Part shown: one piece after another, positions 1-7,091 of the stretch | Position numbering within the stretch: the stretch's first letter is position 1 | Layout: each line of letters opens with the position of its first letter | IMG/VR virus record: IMGVR_UViG_3300028361_000020 | Span: 64,001 to 101,322 of that record | Length of the DNA: 37,322 nt | Strand: one strand, 5' to 3' | Source of the DNA: a virus | Position numbers and translations under genes: made by a program | Notes under the pieces: generated by a model | What the model saw: only the letters and a program-made list of their open reading frames with translations | What the model was told of the DNA's origin: nothing | Database searches by the model: none

Positions 1-18
1 CTTGGATAACCGCCTATC

Positions 19-273
19 TTAACTTTCATTGTTGTCTCCTTTTCTACGTGTATATGGCATAGGTGCCTGTGGCCTGATGCGTTTTTGGCGGCTTGCTGAT
101 ACAGCTTCGTACTCCGCAGTCATTCCAAATCTACATGATTCCATACGGCGACGCATGGGCGATTCCCGATAATTAAACCGACGGAAAAATATGGAGTAAC
201 CATCGTCTAATTTTGCACCGAAAAATGCAAAGCCTGTTTTCCAGCAATATCTATCTTTTGTTTTGCGTATCAT
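19..273 (-). CDS. hypothetical basic protein, 84 aa
   Basis: I do not recognise this protein. It is arginine-rich (for example PMRRRMESCRFG in the middle) with no membrane segment or signal peptide. Its ATG overlaps the stop of the 28-codon gene just upstream (ATGA overlap), so it looks like the last gene of a tightly packed set of phage reading frames and is probably translationally coupled. The start is preceded by GGA a few bases upstream. It could be a host-takeover protein, but nothing in the sequence shows a function. Confidence 0.6.
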   Translation of the reverse strand: MIRKTKDRYCWKTGFAFFGAKLDDGYSIFFRRFNYRESPMRRRMESCRFGMTAEYEAVSASRQKRIRPQAPMPYTRRKGDNNES

Positions 274-356
274 TTTATCCGTCCACTGTACCAGACAACG
301 TTGCCTAATATTTTACGTGCTTTGTCTTCGTTTTCTTGTGTACAAAGGTTATTCAT
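270..356 (-). CDS. very small hypothetical protein, 28 aa
   Basis: A 28-codon frame beginning MNNLCTQENEDKARK. Its ATG overlaps the stop of the gene upstream and its stop overlaps the ATG of the gene downstream, both as ATGA. AGAG lies just before the start. The double overlap is the main evidence that this short frame is translated. Function unknown. Confidence 0.5.
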   Translation of the reverse strand: MNNLCTQENEDKARKILGNVVWYSGRIK

Positions 357-528
357 TCTCTATCATTCCCAAAGGCCATTGCGACCATTGCATCTTCGCT
401 GCCAATATAGCGACTGTGTTTCATTGCTAGCTCGAGCATCTCTCCAGGGTATCCCTGAGCTAGTAGCCACAATGATAGTAGACTTGGGTTTTGTACAATG
501 CTTATCAACACTGTCTTGGGAAATCCAT
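353..528 (-). pseudogene. small conserved-looking gene with an apparent 1-nt deletion
   Basis: A strong Shine-Dalgarno (GGAGG, 8 nt spacing) precedes an ATG at 528, but that frame stops after seven codons. One frame away runs a good coding frame (FPKTVLISIVQNPS to AFGNDRE) that ends exactly in an ATGA overlap with the next gene. Adding one C to the CCC run near 517-520 joins the two into a 58-residue protein starting MDFPKTVLIS, and the span of 176 nt then becomes 177. This is either a real frameshift or a homopolymer sequencing error. Product unknown. Confidence 0.55.
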
Positions 529-547
529 ACTTCCAGCCTCCGGGGGA

Positions 548-916
548 TCAATTGTTATTGTTAGTTTTTGAGAGTCTTGCATTTCTAAATTTTCCAACAT
601 CTTGCACAGCAGATTCGAGAGTTGCAGCATAATTAAGAGCAGTCTGCTCTTCCATGTAAATTACAGCTTCTACGTCAACGTACCCTTTTGTGAGAATCTG
701 CCAAAGTTGTTTCCACCGATTCTTTTCTGACCAGCACGATGTTGCGCGCACGTATGTGGTAACGATAACAGCCATGTCGTCGGCTTCGATCGTAAGTTCA
801 TGCGCGCAATCCTGCTGTCCACAATCACATACAACTGTATAAAACATACTGTCGCCGTAATCAAGATTTTTGATAATACCAGTTGCTGGAGTTTGTGGTT
901 TTAGTTGGTTGGTCAT
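548..916 (-). CDS. hypothetical protein with CxC-x4-CxH metal-site-like motif, 122 aa
   Basis: The ATG at 916 is preferred over one at 931 because AAGGA sits 6 nt before it and the upstream gene ends between them. The central part reads VVCDCGQQDCAHELTIEA, a cluster of three cysteines and a histidine that could bind zinc; this is inference. The C-terminus ends in an asparagine run. Similar small proteins with this cluster occur, as I recall, in marine T4-like phages, but I cannot name a function. Confidence 0.65.
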   Translation of the reverse strand: MTNQLKPQTPATGIIKNLDYGDSMFYTVVCDCGQQDCAHELTIEADDMAVIVTTYVRATSCWSEKNRWKQLWQILTKGYVDVEAVIYMEEQTALNYAATLESAVQDVGKFRNARLSKTNNNN

Positions 917-924
917 AGTTTTCC

Positions 925-1131
925 TTACCATGTGCTTACATCAGTGATATCTTCGCGGCCTAATTCTTTTGGCGCAATTTGTTTAAACAGATTACCACGG
1001 TCCTGAAAGATAGCAATCTCATTAGGACCAAGTCCGCTGCCGTTCTCTTCATATTTAATTATAACCGTGTCAGCAGTTGGGTACTTGTCTAATGCAAGAT
1101 ACAGTAACATAATTTGTTCTCTGGTAATCAT
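925..1131 (-). CDS. hypothetical protein, 68 aa
   Basis: Begins MITREQIMLLYLALDKYP. A TTG nine codons upstream would extend it but has no better ribosome site, so I use the ATG at 1131. It contains KYEENGSGLGPNEIAIFQD, soluble and acidic. It ends inside the region just before the next gene's start. Function unknown. Confidence 0.6.
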   Translation of the reverse strand: MITREQIMLLYLALDKYPTADTVIIKYEENGSGLGPNEIAIFQDRGNLFKQIAPKELGREDITDVSTW

Positions 1132-1167
1132 GTGGGTAATTCTTTCTCTGCTGCCCAAGCTGGAGTA

Positions 1168-1386
1168 TTATGTCTCTCTGATTGCACTAAGTAGATTTTC
1201 AACACTACTGTAACACGGCCTTGATGCTACGTCAACTTCTAATTTGTCATGACTGTTTTCTATTGCTAAAACTCGCGGATCTTTTGTTTGCTGGGAAAAC
1301 TCAGCAAAGTATTGGTCTGTTGAAATGTACGATTTCATAGAGTTTATGAAGTCTACGAACTCTTCGTATTCAAAGTCTTTATCCAT
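1168..1386 (-). CDS. hypothetical acidic protein, 72 aa
   Basis: Starts MDKDFEYEEFVDFINSMKS and overlaps the end of the TilS-like gene by 8 nt, which suggests co-translation with it. It is acidic and probably helical, with no recognisable domain. Whether it has any link to tRNA modification is unknown; the only evidence would be its position. Confidence 0.6.
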   Translation of the reverse strand: MDKDFEYEEFVDFINSMKSYISTDQYFAEFSQQTKDPRVLAIENSHDKLEVDVASRPCYSSVENLLSAIRET

Positions 1387-1972
1387 CTTGTCTTACCTTT
1401 GTTGCAATTGTTTTATGAATGCCCGGATTAATCCGTAGCACATGAGGCATCATTGTGTGTCTAATATAGTTTCTACTATAGCATGTATCTTTGTTGCTGT
1501 CATCCTCGATGTGTGGCACATTGTGCATTGCTGCCCATAATTCTAGATCTCTCTTGCGATTGAGTCTAAATGGACGTAAGACATTTCCTCGTGTACGTGG
1601 AATAATTTTGCCTGTGCCGTGTATGCTGCTGAACAGCCAAGTTTCTACACAATCATCTAGGTGATGACATGTGATAATTGGCATATCAGTAAACCTGTCA
1701 AAAAACTTGTATCTTCGTGTTCTCCACTCTGCTTCCTTATTAGACACAGGCACATCTAATTCTTGTACACATGGATACCAATCAATGTCTCTTGTACGGC
1801 AATACTCGGATAAAAACCGATAAGCCGTATCTCCATGCGGGGTGCCGTGATGATAGTGCAACACTGTTACTTTGTGATTTCGACGCAGAAAGTCTAGTGC
1901 TGCCATACTATCAATTCCGCCAGAGCATGCTAGATAAATATCTCGAGGAAGTTTGCCTTGCAACTTGATCAT
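1379..1972 (-). CDS. tilS: tRNA(Ile)-lysidine synthetase-like PP-loop ATPase
   Basis: TilS converts the wobble C of tRNA-Ile(CAU) to lysidine using ATP and lysine, so the tRNA reads AUA as isoleucine. The N-terminus has the PP-loop LACSGGIDSMAA (about residues 15-26). HHLDDCVETWLF near residue 105 matches the family HxxDDxxET motif, and FRLNRKRDLELW and DDSNKDTCYSRNYIRH follow as in the TilS catalytic domain. At 197 residues it has only the catalytic core and lacks the C-terminal tRNA-binding domains of bacterial TilS (usually over 300). It overlaps genes on both sides. A phage copy could support reading of AUA codons late in infection; that role is inferred. Another PP-loop tRNA thiolase is possible but less likely. 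Confidence 0.85.
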   Translation of the reverse strand: MIKLQGKLPRDIYLACSGGIDSMAALDFLRRNHKVTVLHYHHGTPHGDTAYRFLSEYCRTRDIDWYPCVQELDVPVSNKEAEWRTRRYKFFDRFTDMPIITCHHLDDCVETWLFSSIHGTGKIIPRTRGNVLRPFRLNRKRDLELWAAMHNVPHIEDDSNKDTCYSRNYIRHTMMPHVLRINPGIHKTIATKVRQDG

Positions 1973-2262
1973 TTCTTTGCGGCCTTGTACTTCTTATAAT
2001 GATATATACTGTTGTATGGCACCGGTACTGATGTAAGTTGAATCTTTAAAAACTCGGCATTGCTAACGTCGCCGCTTTTGTATCTGTCCTTGATACAAAC
2101 TCGTCTGTCAGTTTTTGTATCAAATCTCCAAATTCTATCACTTCCGTAATCTATATTTATTTTGTCAACACACTCTTTGTTCACTGGCATGTAGTAATAC
2201 TGAATTGGACTAGTAATATAAGTGTTTTTGGTATACTCGTAATATTCAATGTACCTTGTCAT
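1969..2262 (-). CDS. hypothetical tyrosine-rich protein, 97 aa
   Basis: Rich in tyrosine and lysine (MTRYIEYYEYTKNTY at the start, YHYKKYKAAKK at the end). Its stop overlaps the TilS start as ATGA, and its own start overlaps the end of the gene upstream, so it sits inside the same translationally coupled series. No domain recognised. Confidence 0.6.
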   Translation of the reverse strand: MTRYIEYYEYTKNTYITSPIQYYYMPVNKECVDKINIDYGSDRIWRFDTKTDRRVCIKDRYKSGDVSNAEFLKIQLTSVPVPYNSIYHYKKYKAAKK

Positions 2263-2729
2263 TCTGGTACTACCTTATGTCCTTTTAACTCCAGCATGGT
2301 CACATGCTTGGGCTTGAGCCATTTTGTTTCAGAAATACTCATACAAGGAATAACAATGTCATTGTTATTGAAGAAATATGCTGCTAGTTGCCAACTCAAA
2401 TATGTAGACTTACCCGATAATCGCCCAGCAGCGTGTATACCAAGTTGGCCGTAGCTGTTGTTGGGCCGCAGTGCCCGTCCAATAGATTGTACACCATAGA
2501 GACTTGTACTATAGAGACTTGAACTAGTCGGTTTGGTCACCAATGTGCCACCTTGGATTGGCACGTTTGGAAACACATAATCAACAATCTTTGACTTTTC
2601 CGGAACAGGAAACACTAGGCATTTTGCATAGCCCAGTCTCGGCATGCGATATGCATCACACGCATCTTTTCGTTGTTTGAGTCGATGGTCAAGGCTTACT
2701 TCAAAACGTAGGGCGCGGCGCGTTTTCAT
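2259..2729 (-). CDS. hypothetical protein, 156 aa
   Basis: A good ribosome site (AAGGAG) precedes the ATG at 2729. The protein starts MKTRRALRFEVSLDHRLKQR and has a central GRLSGKSTYLSWQL that superficially resembles a P-loop (GxxSGKST). It lacks a clear Walker A GxxxxGK[ST] register and the rest of an ATPase fold, so I do not call it one. It overlaps the neighbouring genes at both ends. Function unknown. Confidence 0.6.
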   Translation of the reverse strand: MKTRRALRFEVSLDHRLKQRKDACDAYRMPRLGYAKCLVFPVPEKSKIVDYVFPNVPIQGGTLVTKPTSSSLYSTSLYGVQSIGRALRPNNSYGQLGIHAAGRLSGKSTYLSWQLAAYFFNNNDIVIPCMSISETKWLKPKHVTMLELKGHKVVPE

Positions 2730-3054
2730 CTTCTTCTCCTTTTAACACTCTCCATGTATACGCCTTCTCAGCAGCTAGGGCCCAGGCGGCCCGTCTGCCA
2801 TCTACATCTCTTACCCAATCCATCATAATTTGCTCATTTCCAAAACTGCCGTTTGGAAAGTTTTGAAATACTGAAAATGCAATATTAGCAAGTATTTCTC
2901 TGTTTTGATGATCTGCGTTGTTGGAAGCTCTAAACAAGTCGTTGCACAGCACCGCCTCTAGAAATCCTCCGGGCATGCATCCAAACATCAAATAGTCAGA
3001 GGCGCTTTGTGTTGTCCGCGATTGCCCTACTTCGAAGTCAATATACATAGTCAT
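2701..3054 (-). CDS. conserved phage protein, 117 aa
   Basis: The longer frame to 3204 is only a shadow of the upstream gene, so I start at ATG 3054, preceded by AAAGAG and overlapping the upstream stop. The segment YLMFGCMPGGFLEAVLCND followed by a tryptophan-containing tail resembles a family of small phage proteins with a GGFLxAxLxND motif that I have seen in many tailed phages without a known function. No signal peptide. Confidence 0.65.
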   Translation of the reverse strand: MTMYIDFEVGQSRTTQSASDYLMFGCMPGGFLEAVLCNDLFRASNNADHQNREILANIAFSVFQNFPNGSFGNEQIMMDWVRDVDGRRAAWALAAEKAYTWRVLKGEEDENAPRPTF

Positions 3055-3398
3055 ATTATCACTCTTTTTGTTGGTTGTGTTTGTTCTATTCTCCAAACAC
3101 AAGTACCGTGCTTCCGTATTAGATCTGCTAATCCCTGCGGTGAATCTGTTGCAAGCTCGAGTAGTATGCCTTCGTTGATCCCTGCTTTGGCCGTAAACGT
3201 CCAAATTTCTGGTGAGCGCTGTGGATTTGCCTGTGCTCGCATAACTAGGAGCCTTATATCAACCGGACTACGAACATGTTCATTTATGTCTCTGAGAGTT
3301 GCTAATAACACTTGGTTTTCGTATGTTGTTATATCAACAATGCACTCAAATCCAAGTGAATCAAACAACGTGACAAATTTGTGTGCTTTATCAGACAT
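3051..3398 (-). CDS. hypothetical protein, 115 aa
   Basis: Begins MSDKAHKFVTLFDSLGFEC. Mixed alpha/beta composition, no membrane segment or known motif. Its start overlaps the stop of the gene upstream by one base and its end overlaps the gene downstream, as in the rest of this operon. Function unknown. Confidence 0.65.
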   Translation of the reverse strand: MSDKAHKFVTLFDSLGFECIVDITTYENQVLLATLRDINEHVRSPVDIRLLVMRAQANPQRSPEIWTFTAKAGINEGILLELATDSPQGLADLIRKHGTCVWRIEQTQPTKRVII

Positions 3399-3658
3399 CA
3401 GGTATCACCTCCTAGGAAGTACTCGCTGTATTTCATAATAAGGAATGTTCTCTTCTTCTCGCTGTAAAAATCAAGCATGATGCATTTCTTATTGTAACGC
3501 GATTCATGTTGATTCCAGTCCGTGTGGTCTCTCCACGTAAACCCTAGTTTTTCTTTCATCCTGCGGCGCAACAAAAACACACTAGGCGGATGATCTTCTT
3601 TGAGCTTGGTTATGAACCTTTCAAAGTTTTGGTGGCTGACTTCAATGGGTTTTGTCAT
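3398..3658 (-). CDS. hypothetical protein, 86 aa
   Basis: Starts MTKPIEVSHQNFERFITK at the ATG at 3658; an in-frame TTG three codons upstream is less likely. Basic in the middle (LLRRRMKEKLGFTWRDHTD) and ends with MKYSEYFLGGD. It overlaps the membrane-protein gene upstream by 17 nt. No function can be given. Confidence 0.6.
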   Translation of the reverse strand: MTKPIEVSHQNFERFITKLKEDHPPSVFLLRRRMKEKLGFTWRDHTDWNQHESRYNKKCIMLDFYSEKKRTFLIMKYSEYFLGGDT

Positions 3659-3860
3659 ATTCTGCAATCGTGAGGATATCTTCTACTTTCCCATCGACCT
3701 TAGAGGTCGCTATGTACCCATCGTTGATTAGACTTTCAATGGTTGATGCAATAACAAACTTTCTTTGTGCGTCTGAGATCTTTTTAACACCATTTGAGAA
3801 TCCAACAATGGTGAAAATCACCGCTGTTATAAACAGATAGATGTATACTTCTGTGCTCAT
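3642..3860 (-). CDS. small single-pass membrane protein, 72 aa
   Basis: The N-terminus (VYIYLFITAVIFTIVGFSNG, about residues 5-24) is one hydrophobic segment, followed by a charged soluble tail. Such a layout suggests an inner-membrane anchor with a cytoplasmic tail. Its ATG overlaps the stop of the 237-aa gene upstream. It could be involved in superinfection exclusion or lysis control, but nothing specific supports either. Confidence 0.65.
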   Translation of the reverse strand: MSTEVYIYLFITAVIFTIVGFSNGVKKISDAQRKFVIASTIESLINDGYIATSKVDGKVEDILTIAEYDKTH

Positions 3861-4570
3861 GTGTTCTTCTCCAGTTTTTGTATTTTCGCATAGTTGACGG
3901 CTGTCATTGTCAACCCGGAATCTCTCTCGGTTTCACGTTTCTTAGACTTTGCTCTTAATCTAACAACTTCGCCTATATTGTACTTTTCGTCTTTAACAAA
4001 GCTAATAAGATCGCCGCCCAACCCTACAAAGTACAAATAAAGATCGTGATGTTTAAGGTAAATGCGCTTGAGTACTTCTACGTCCCCGTTGATCCATTTT
4101 CCTACTGCAATGTCTTGGCTGTTGTAATAGTTGTCTTTGAGATTCTGCTTGTATGCAATTGTGGCAGCTTCGTTTTCAATAAATGACGGAATGTATGCCA
4201 GCAGCCCGAGGTTTTGCGAAGTTACATCTTCTTGGAGGTATGCAGTATACATGTCTTTTTGAAATTCTGTAAGGCTGTCCCCAAGTATCAACATAGTAAA
4301 GCGCCGGAAGAATTTGTGTGTAGCCTGTGTCTGCAACCTGTCCTGCTCTGTAACAACAGCAGGCACAAAACCATTAGGCATTGCAGGCCGGTAGGCTTCG
4401 GTTGCAGCCGTAAGGGTTGCAGCCGCAGTAAGAGCTACAATATCTCTGTTGCTGTAACGATGTGCATCAGCCGCATAGTTACAAGAAATCTTTTCATACC
4501 CATTGTTTATGCGGTGTGCAGCAAATGAAATGTTAAGTATATCGTCAAATGCATAACTAAACTGGCCCAT
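3857..4570 (-). CDS. conserved hypothetical phage protein, 237 aa
   Basis: First gene after a clear sigma70-type promoter (4598-4626), with GGAGAG before the ATG. The sequence is alpha-helical, alanine-rich in the middle (ALTAAATLTAATEAYRP) and basic near the C-terminus (RLRAKSKKRETERDSG). No catalytic motif or membrane segment is visible. Being first behind a host-type promoter suggests early expression with the TilS-containing operon. Function unknown. Confidence 0.7.
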   Translation of the reverse strand: MGQFSYAFDDILNISFAAHRINNGYEKISCNYAADAHRYSNRDIVALTAAATLTAATEAYRPAMPNGFVPAVVTEQDRLQTQATHKFFRRFTMLILGDSLTEFQKDMYTAYLQEDVTSQNLGLLAYIPSFIENEAATIAYKQNLKDNYYNSQDIAVGKWINGDVEVLKRIYLKHHDLYLYFVGLGGDLISFVKDEKYNIGEVVRLRAKSKKRETERDSGLTMTAVNYAKIQKLEKNT

Positions 4571-4597
4571 GTAACTCTCCGTTGTTGCTTATGCATT

Positions 4598-4626
4598 ACT
4601 ATAACAATTACACGCAACAGAGTCAA
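4598..4626 (-). promoter_or_regulatory. sigma70-type promoter
   Basis: TTGACT (4621-4626), a 17-bp spacer and TATAGT (4598-4603), reading toward the 237-aa gene and the operon that runs down to position 19. Both boxes are one base from consensus. Confidence 0.75.
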
Positions 4627-4641
4627 CCTCTAATTGTTAAG

Positions 4642-4857
4642 CTACAATCTAAATGTTATCCGTCCTTTGGATAGGTCGTAAGGTGTCATGTCTAACTTGA
4701 CCCTGTCACCTTGTACTAGCCTAATTCTAAATTGTCTCATTTTTCCGCCAGTGTAACACGTAACATAATGTCCGTTGTCAAGTTCAACTTTAAATGTTTG
4801 ATTAGGGAGCACCTCTACAATGTTCCCTTCAATCTCGATTACTTCTTCTTTTGTCAT
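4642..4857 (-). CDS. infA: translation initiation factor IF-1
   Basis: IF-1 binds the 30S A site and helps IF-2 and IF-3 select the initiator tRNA. The 71-residue protein is full length for the family (71-72 aa). It follows the bacterial OB-fold closely: [19 protein letters not shown], then a [20 protein letters not shown] core, then [20 protein letters not shown], the family signature. AAAGG precedes the start. The gene has its own sigma70 promoter and a structured leader of about 140 nt (separate entries). A phage IF-1 may redirect initiation to phage mRNAs, in line with the phage bS21, TilS-like enzyme and tmRNA nearby; that is inference. The identification itself is firm. Confidence 0.96.
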   Translation of the reverse strand: MTKEEVIEIEGNIVEVLPNQTFKVELDNGHYVTCYTGGKMRQFRIRLVQGDRVKLDMTPYDLSKGRITFRL

Positions 4858-4863
4858 TTTCTA

Positions 4864-4998
4864 CCTTTGGTGGACGCCCGTTAGCTACACAGGGTTGGAC
4901 TCCTGCTTGTAACCCCTAATGCATATTAATTAAATACATTAGGACTTAGTGTTTTAGCAGTAGACCGCGACGGGCGAAGCGCGGCACTCTACTACATA
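4864..4998 (-). ncRNA. structured leader RNA upstream of infA (possible pseudoknot)
   Basis: The region between the promoter and IF-1 has no gene but strong folding potential. Hairpin 1 pairs GUAGUAGA with UCUACUGC (one wobble) and, above a 3-nt bulge, CCGCG with CGCGG, leaving a 10-nt loop. Hairpin 2 pairs CCUAAUG with CAUUAGG around an AU-rich loop. The loop of hairpin 1 contains CGCCCGU (about 4969-4975). This is perfectly complementary to ACGGGCG (about 4874-4880), just upstream of the infA ribosome site, so a long-range pseudoknot or a switch is possible. I tested tRNA and tmRNA models and they do not fit. It may be a cis-regulator of IF-1 or an independent small RNA. Confidence 0.55.
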
Positions 4999-5004
4999 GT
5001 CTTT

Positions 5005-5033
5005 ATTGTATTACACAACTAACAAGTTGTCAA
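5005..5033 (-). promoter_or_regulatory. sigma70-type promoter for the infA leader
   Basis: Perfect -35 TTGACA (5028-5033), a 17-bp spacer and TACAAT (5005-5010). The expected start is near 4998, giving a leader of about 140 nt before IF-1. Confidence 0.85.
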
Positions 5034-5035
5034 TC

Positions 5036-5188
5036 TTATTTTATTATGTGTTTTGACGCAAAGTTTTTGCCATTCTTTTTTCGTTTTAGTGTTCGTTCTA
5101 ACAAATGTCTTTTAAGCTTTTCGGCTTTTTTAAGTTTTCCCTGCGCCAGCATTGAATACATCAACATTTTTTCTTCTAGGTATTTCAT
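5036..5188 (-). CDS. small very basic protein, 50 aa
   Basis: A frame too short for usual callers: MKYLEEKMLMYSMLAQG followed by a lysine/arginine-rich helix (KLKRHLLERTLKRKKNG). AAGGA lies 8 nt before the ATG. It begins shortly after the hydrolase stop and ends just before the infA promoter. The LAQGKLKKAE segment loosely recalls the basic microproteins at 34.0-34.3 kb. It may bind nucleic acid, as an inference from charge only. Confidence 0.6.
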   Translation of the reverse strand: MKYLEEKMLMYSMLAQGKLKKAEKLKRHLLERTLKRKKNGKNFASKHIIK

Positions 5189-5210
5189 ATCTCATTCCTT
5201 TAGCTAAATA

Positions 5211-5879
5211 CTATTGGAGCATGAGGGCTTCATATCGTGGTTGGATGATGTGGGCTACGTCATTAGAACACATAACTTCGTAGTGCGTGTTCTCAACATA
5301 GACGCATTCCATGTCATCCTTTCTTTGTTCCATACTTGCTATTGTTACAACACCGTCATTTGGCGCCTTTATGTATGGAACAGTTCCAGTGGTGCTTATT
5401 ATCTGGGTCCACGGAATATTAATTGGCATGCTATTAGCCTCTGTTATAGGACGACTCTTTGAACCAACGTCTCTAAACAGCGGATAGCTTGGAATAATAT
5501 ACTTGGCCCAATCGGCAATAACAGAACCATTAAATGGTGTACTAATACTTATTCCGCCCACTACGTTGCAATGTTGAGTTAGGTGCAATCCGTAAATTCC
5601 TCCTAAACTGTGACCTATTACAAATAGAGGCTCTTTGCTACAAACAGAGGAGTGTATAAGATCTAAATTATCATAGAAGCTGTTTTCACTGGAGTAGTCA
5701 ATAAGTGTTGCTGGCCAATCCGGTAGTACCAATCTTAGATAATTAAAACTTGTACTGGTTTGCCCAGCACCATGAAGCCAAACAATATTAGGGCCAACAT
5801 GTGCAGACTTCTGATGCAATTCCTTTGATTCTATCTTAGGAGTCTTTTTTAAAAAATTAAATGACCAATCCATATACAT
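5211..5879 (-). CDS. alpha/beta-hydrolase (lipase/esterase-like)
   Basis: A complete alpha/beta-hydrolase core. WLHGAG (about residue 34) is the oxyanion-hole HG motif. GHSLGG (about residues 89-94) is the nucleophile elbow with its serine. The aspartate in PNDGVV (about residue 172) and the histidine in ENTHYEVM (about residue 197) fit the catalytic acid and base. Length (220-222 aa) suits a small esterase; there is no signal peptide, so it should act in the cytoplasm. The start may be the ATG at 5879 or at 5873. It directly follows the bilin reductase gene, so its substrate might be a tetrapyrrole or lipid ester, but that is only positional inference. Confidence 0.8.
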   Translation of the reverse strand: MYMDWSFNFLKKTPKIESKELHQKSAHVGPNIVWLHGAGQTSTSFNYLRLVLPDWPATLIDYSSENSFYDNLDLIHSSVCSKEPLFVIGHSLGGIYGLHLTQHCNVVGGISISTPFNGSVIADWAKYIIPSYPLFRDVGSKSRPITEANSMPINIPWTQIISTTGTVPYIKAPNDGVVTIASMEQRKDDMECVYVENTHYEVMCSNDVAHIIQPRYEALMLQ

Positions 5880-5881
5880 AT

Positions 5882-6568
5882 TTATTTGACTTCAGGAAAT
5901 AGGCAATCTTGTACAAAAGCTGTAACATCATCCTCACTGAGTCCGAGACTTGTCATTGTTTTTGGAGTGTGGGGGTTTTGCTTTTGATAGTGTGCATATT
6001 TGTTTTGTGCAGATTTGATCTCGTCGTGGTCTCCGGCAAAGTTATAATCACCAATTAGGTCCAAATATGAAAAAATACTATCTGTACTTAATTGAACTAT
6101 TTGCTCAAGCTCTTCTGTCTTCTGTACGTTTCCTGCTGCAATCATATGTTCGCTGAAAATAGCTTCTGCCCACTTAGGAAGTGCTCTTTTCTTTTTCCAT
6201 TCTAGTGCTGCTGCTTCATCTCCAAACGCTTCTATCATGTCGTGTGCTGGATCAATGGTTGCAGAATAGTCATGAAAGAATCCTGTAATTTTATTCTTAC
6301 CTGCAATAACGTCTAGGCCAAAGATAGGCCCATTGTTGTGCAGGTGAGGAAAAATACAACAATGCATCATCCATAACCCTTTGGTTTCTCTTGCATCGAC
6401 TACATCTATGTGGGCACGGCGATATTTTTCTCCAGTCCACACTTGATTGATCCACCCTGGTTGATTGAACTTGGCCATGCCTGGTTCAAATATTTCTGTA
6501 CCGGATTGCTCAAAGCTTCTAGTCAGTTCTTGTTGTATTCCTAATAGTGCAGTCCATACCTTACTCAT
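5882..6568 (-). CDS. pcyX: ferredoxin-dependent bilin reductase, PcyA/PcyX-like
   Basis: This family reduces biliverdin to phycobilins with electrons from ferredoxin. The signature is clear around residues 68-95: MMHCCIFPHLH, then PIFGLDVIAG. These hold the histidine and aspartate that bind and protonate the bilin in PcyA (His88 and Asp105 there). At 228 residues it has the family's normal size. It overlaps the haem oxygenase gene by 8 nt, so the two would supply haem to biliverdin to phycobilin. From memory, a reductase named PcyX, paired with a haem oxygenase, was described from non-cyanobacterial marine phage metagenomes and makes phycoerythrobilin. This context fits PcyX better than cyanophage PebS or PcyA, but the product specificity cannot be read from sequence. 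Confidence 0.85.
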   Translation of the reverse strand: MSKVWTALLGIQQELTRSFEQSGTEIFEPGMAKFNQPGWINQVWTGEKYRRAHIDVVDARETKGLWMMHCCIFPHLHNNGPIFGLDVIAGKNKITGFFHDYSATIDPAHDMIEAFGDEAAALEWKKKRALPKWAEAIFSEHMIAAGNVQKTEELEQIVQLSTDSIFSYLDLIGDYNFAGDHDEIKSAQNKYAHYQKQNPHTPKTMTSLGLSEDDVTAFVQDCLFPEVK

Positions 6569-7091
6569 TGCTTAGTTCCATGAATAGTTGTATAGCAAAC
6601 TGAAAACACCGATTTGCTTCGTCTGCCATATCTTCAGACAACCTTGCGCGTACAGTTGTCTTTAGTTCTTCTACATTGTCGAACTTGTACATCTTACCAC
6701 TGCCTGGATTTCGCTTGGAGATTATCTGGCCTCCATACATGTCGCCAAAGTGGCGCACATAGATGTGGGCAAGAATGTCAATAGGGTTTGTTAGTGCTTC
6801 GACGTAGTTAATGTATTCGGCTACAACGTTACATACTACTGGCGCGCTGAGTTTATATAACTTATTAAGCTCTTCGATGTCATCATGAATACTGCTGCTT
6901 CTACAAATCTCTTCGATGCCGGTTAGTACCCCGCGTTTTGTGGCATAATATTCCAATGCAACGTAGATGTGATATTGGTTAAACAGGTATTTGTGATATT
7001 CATCAGGGGTCATGCCCGCAAGTAATTTGCGAGCATGTGCTGTACGTTCAGCATCTTGGTGGTATTTCCACGTAAGATCTTTTAGGCTCAT
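6561..7091 (-). CDS. ho1: haem oxygenase
   Basis: Opens haem to biliverdin IX-alpha with release of CO and iron, using ferredoxin electrons. The proximal haem ligand is probably the histidine in WKYHQDAERT (residue 11). The distal helix shows the family motif GDMYGGQIISKR (about residues 117-128). The 176-residue length is that of a compact bacterial or phage HmuO/HO1. Its stop overlaps the bilin reductase start, and its ATG overlaps the last codon of clpS, so all three are probably translated together. Besides pigment synthesis it could supply iron during infection. Confidence in the family is high. Confidence 0.92.
   Translation of the reverse strand: MSLKDLTWKYHQDAERTAHARKLLAGMTPDEYHKYLFNQYHIYVALEYYATKRGVLTGIEEICRSSSIHDDIEELNKLYKLSAPVVCNVVAEYINYVEALTNPIDILAHIYVRHFGDMYGGQIISKRNPGSGKMYKFDNVEELKTTVRARLSEDMADEANRCFQFAIQLFMELSNE

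Noticed and set aside
4860-5000. tRNA or second tmRNA piece upstream of infA (GTCCACCA and T-arm-like pieces)
   Set aside because: Neither strand gives a consistent acceptor stem, T-loop and anticodon arm; the CCACCA has no matching 5' partner. Treated as a structured leader.
5879-5886. AATAAATA before the hydrolase gene
   Set aside because: It overlaps the start codon, so transcription from it would miss the gene start.
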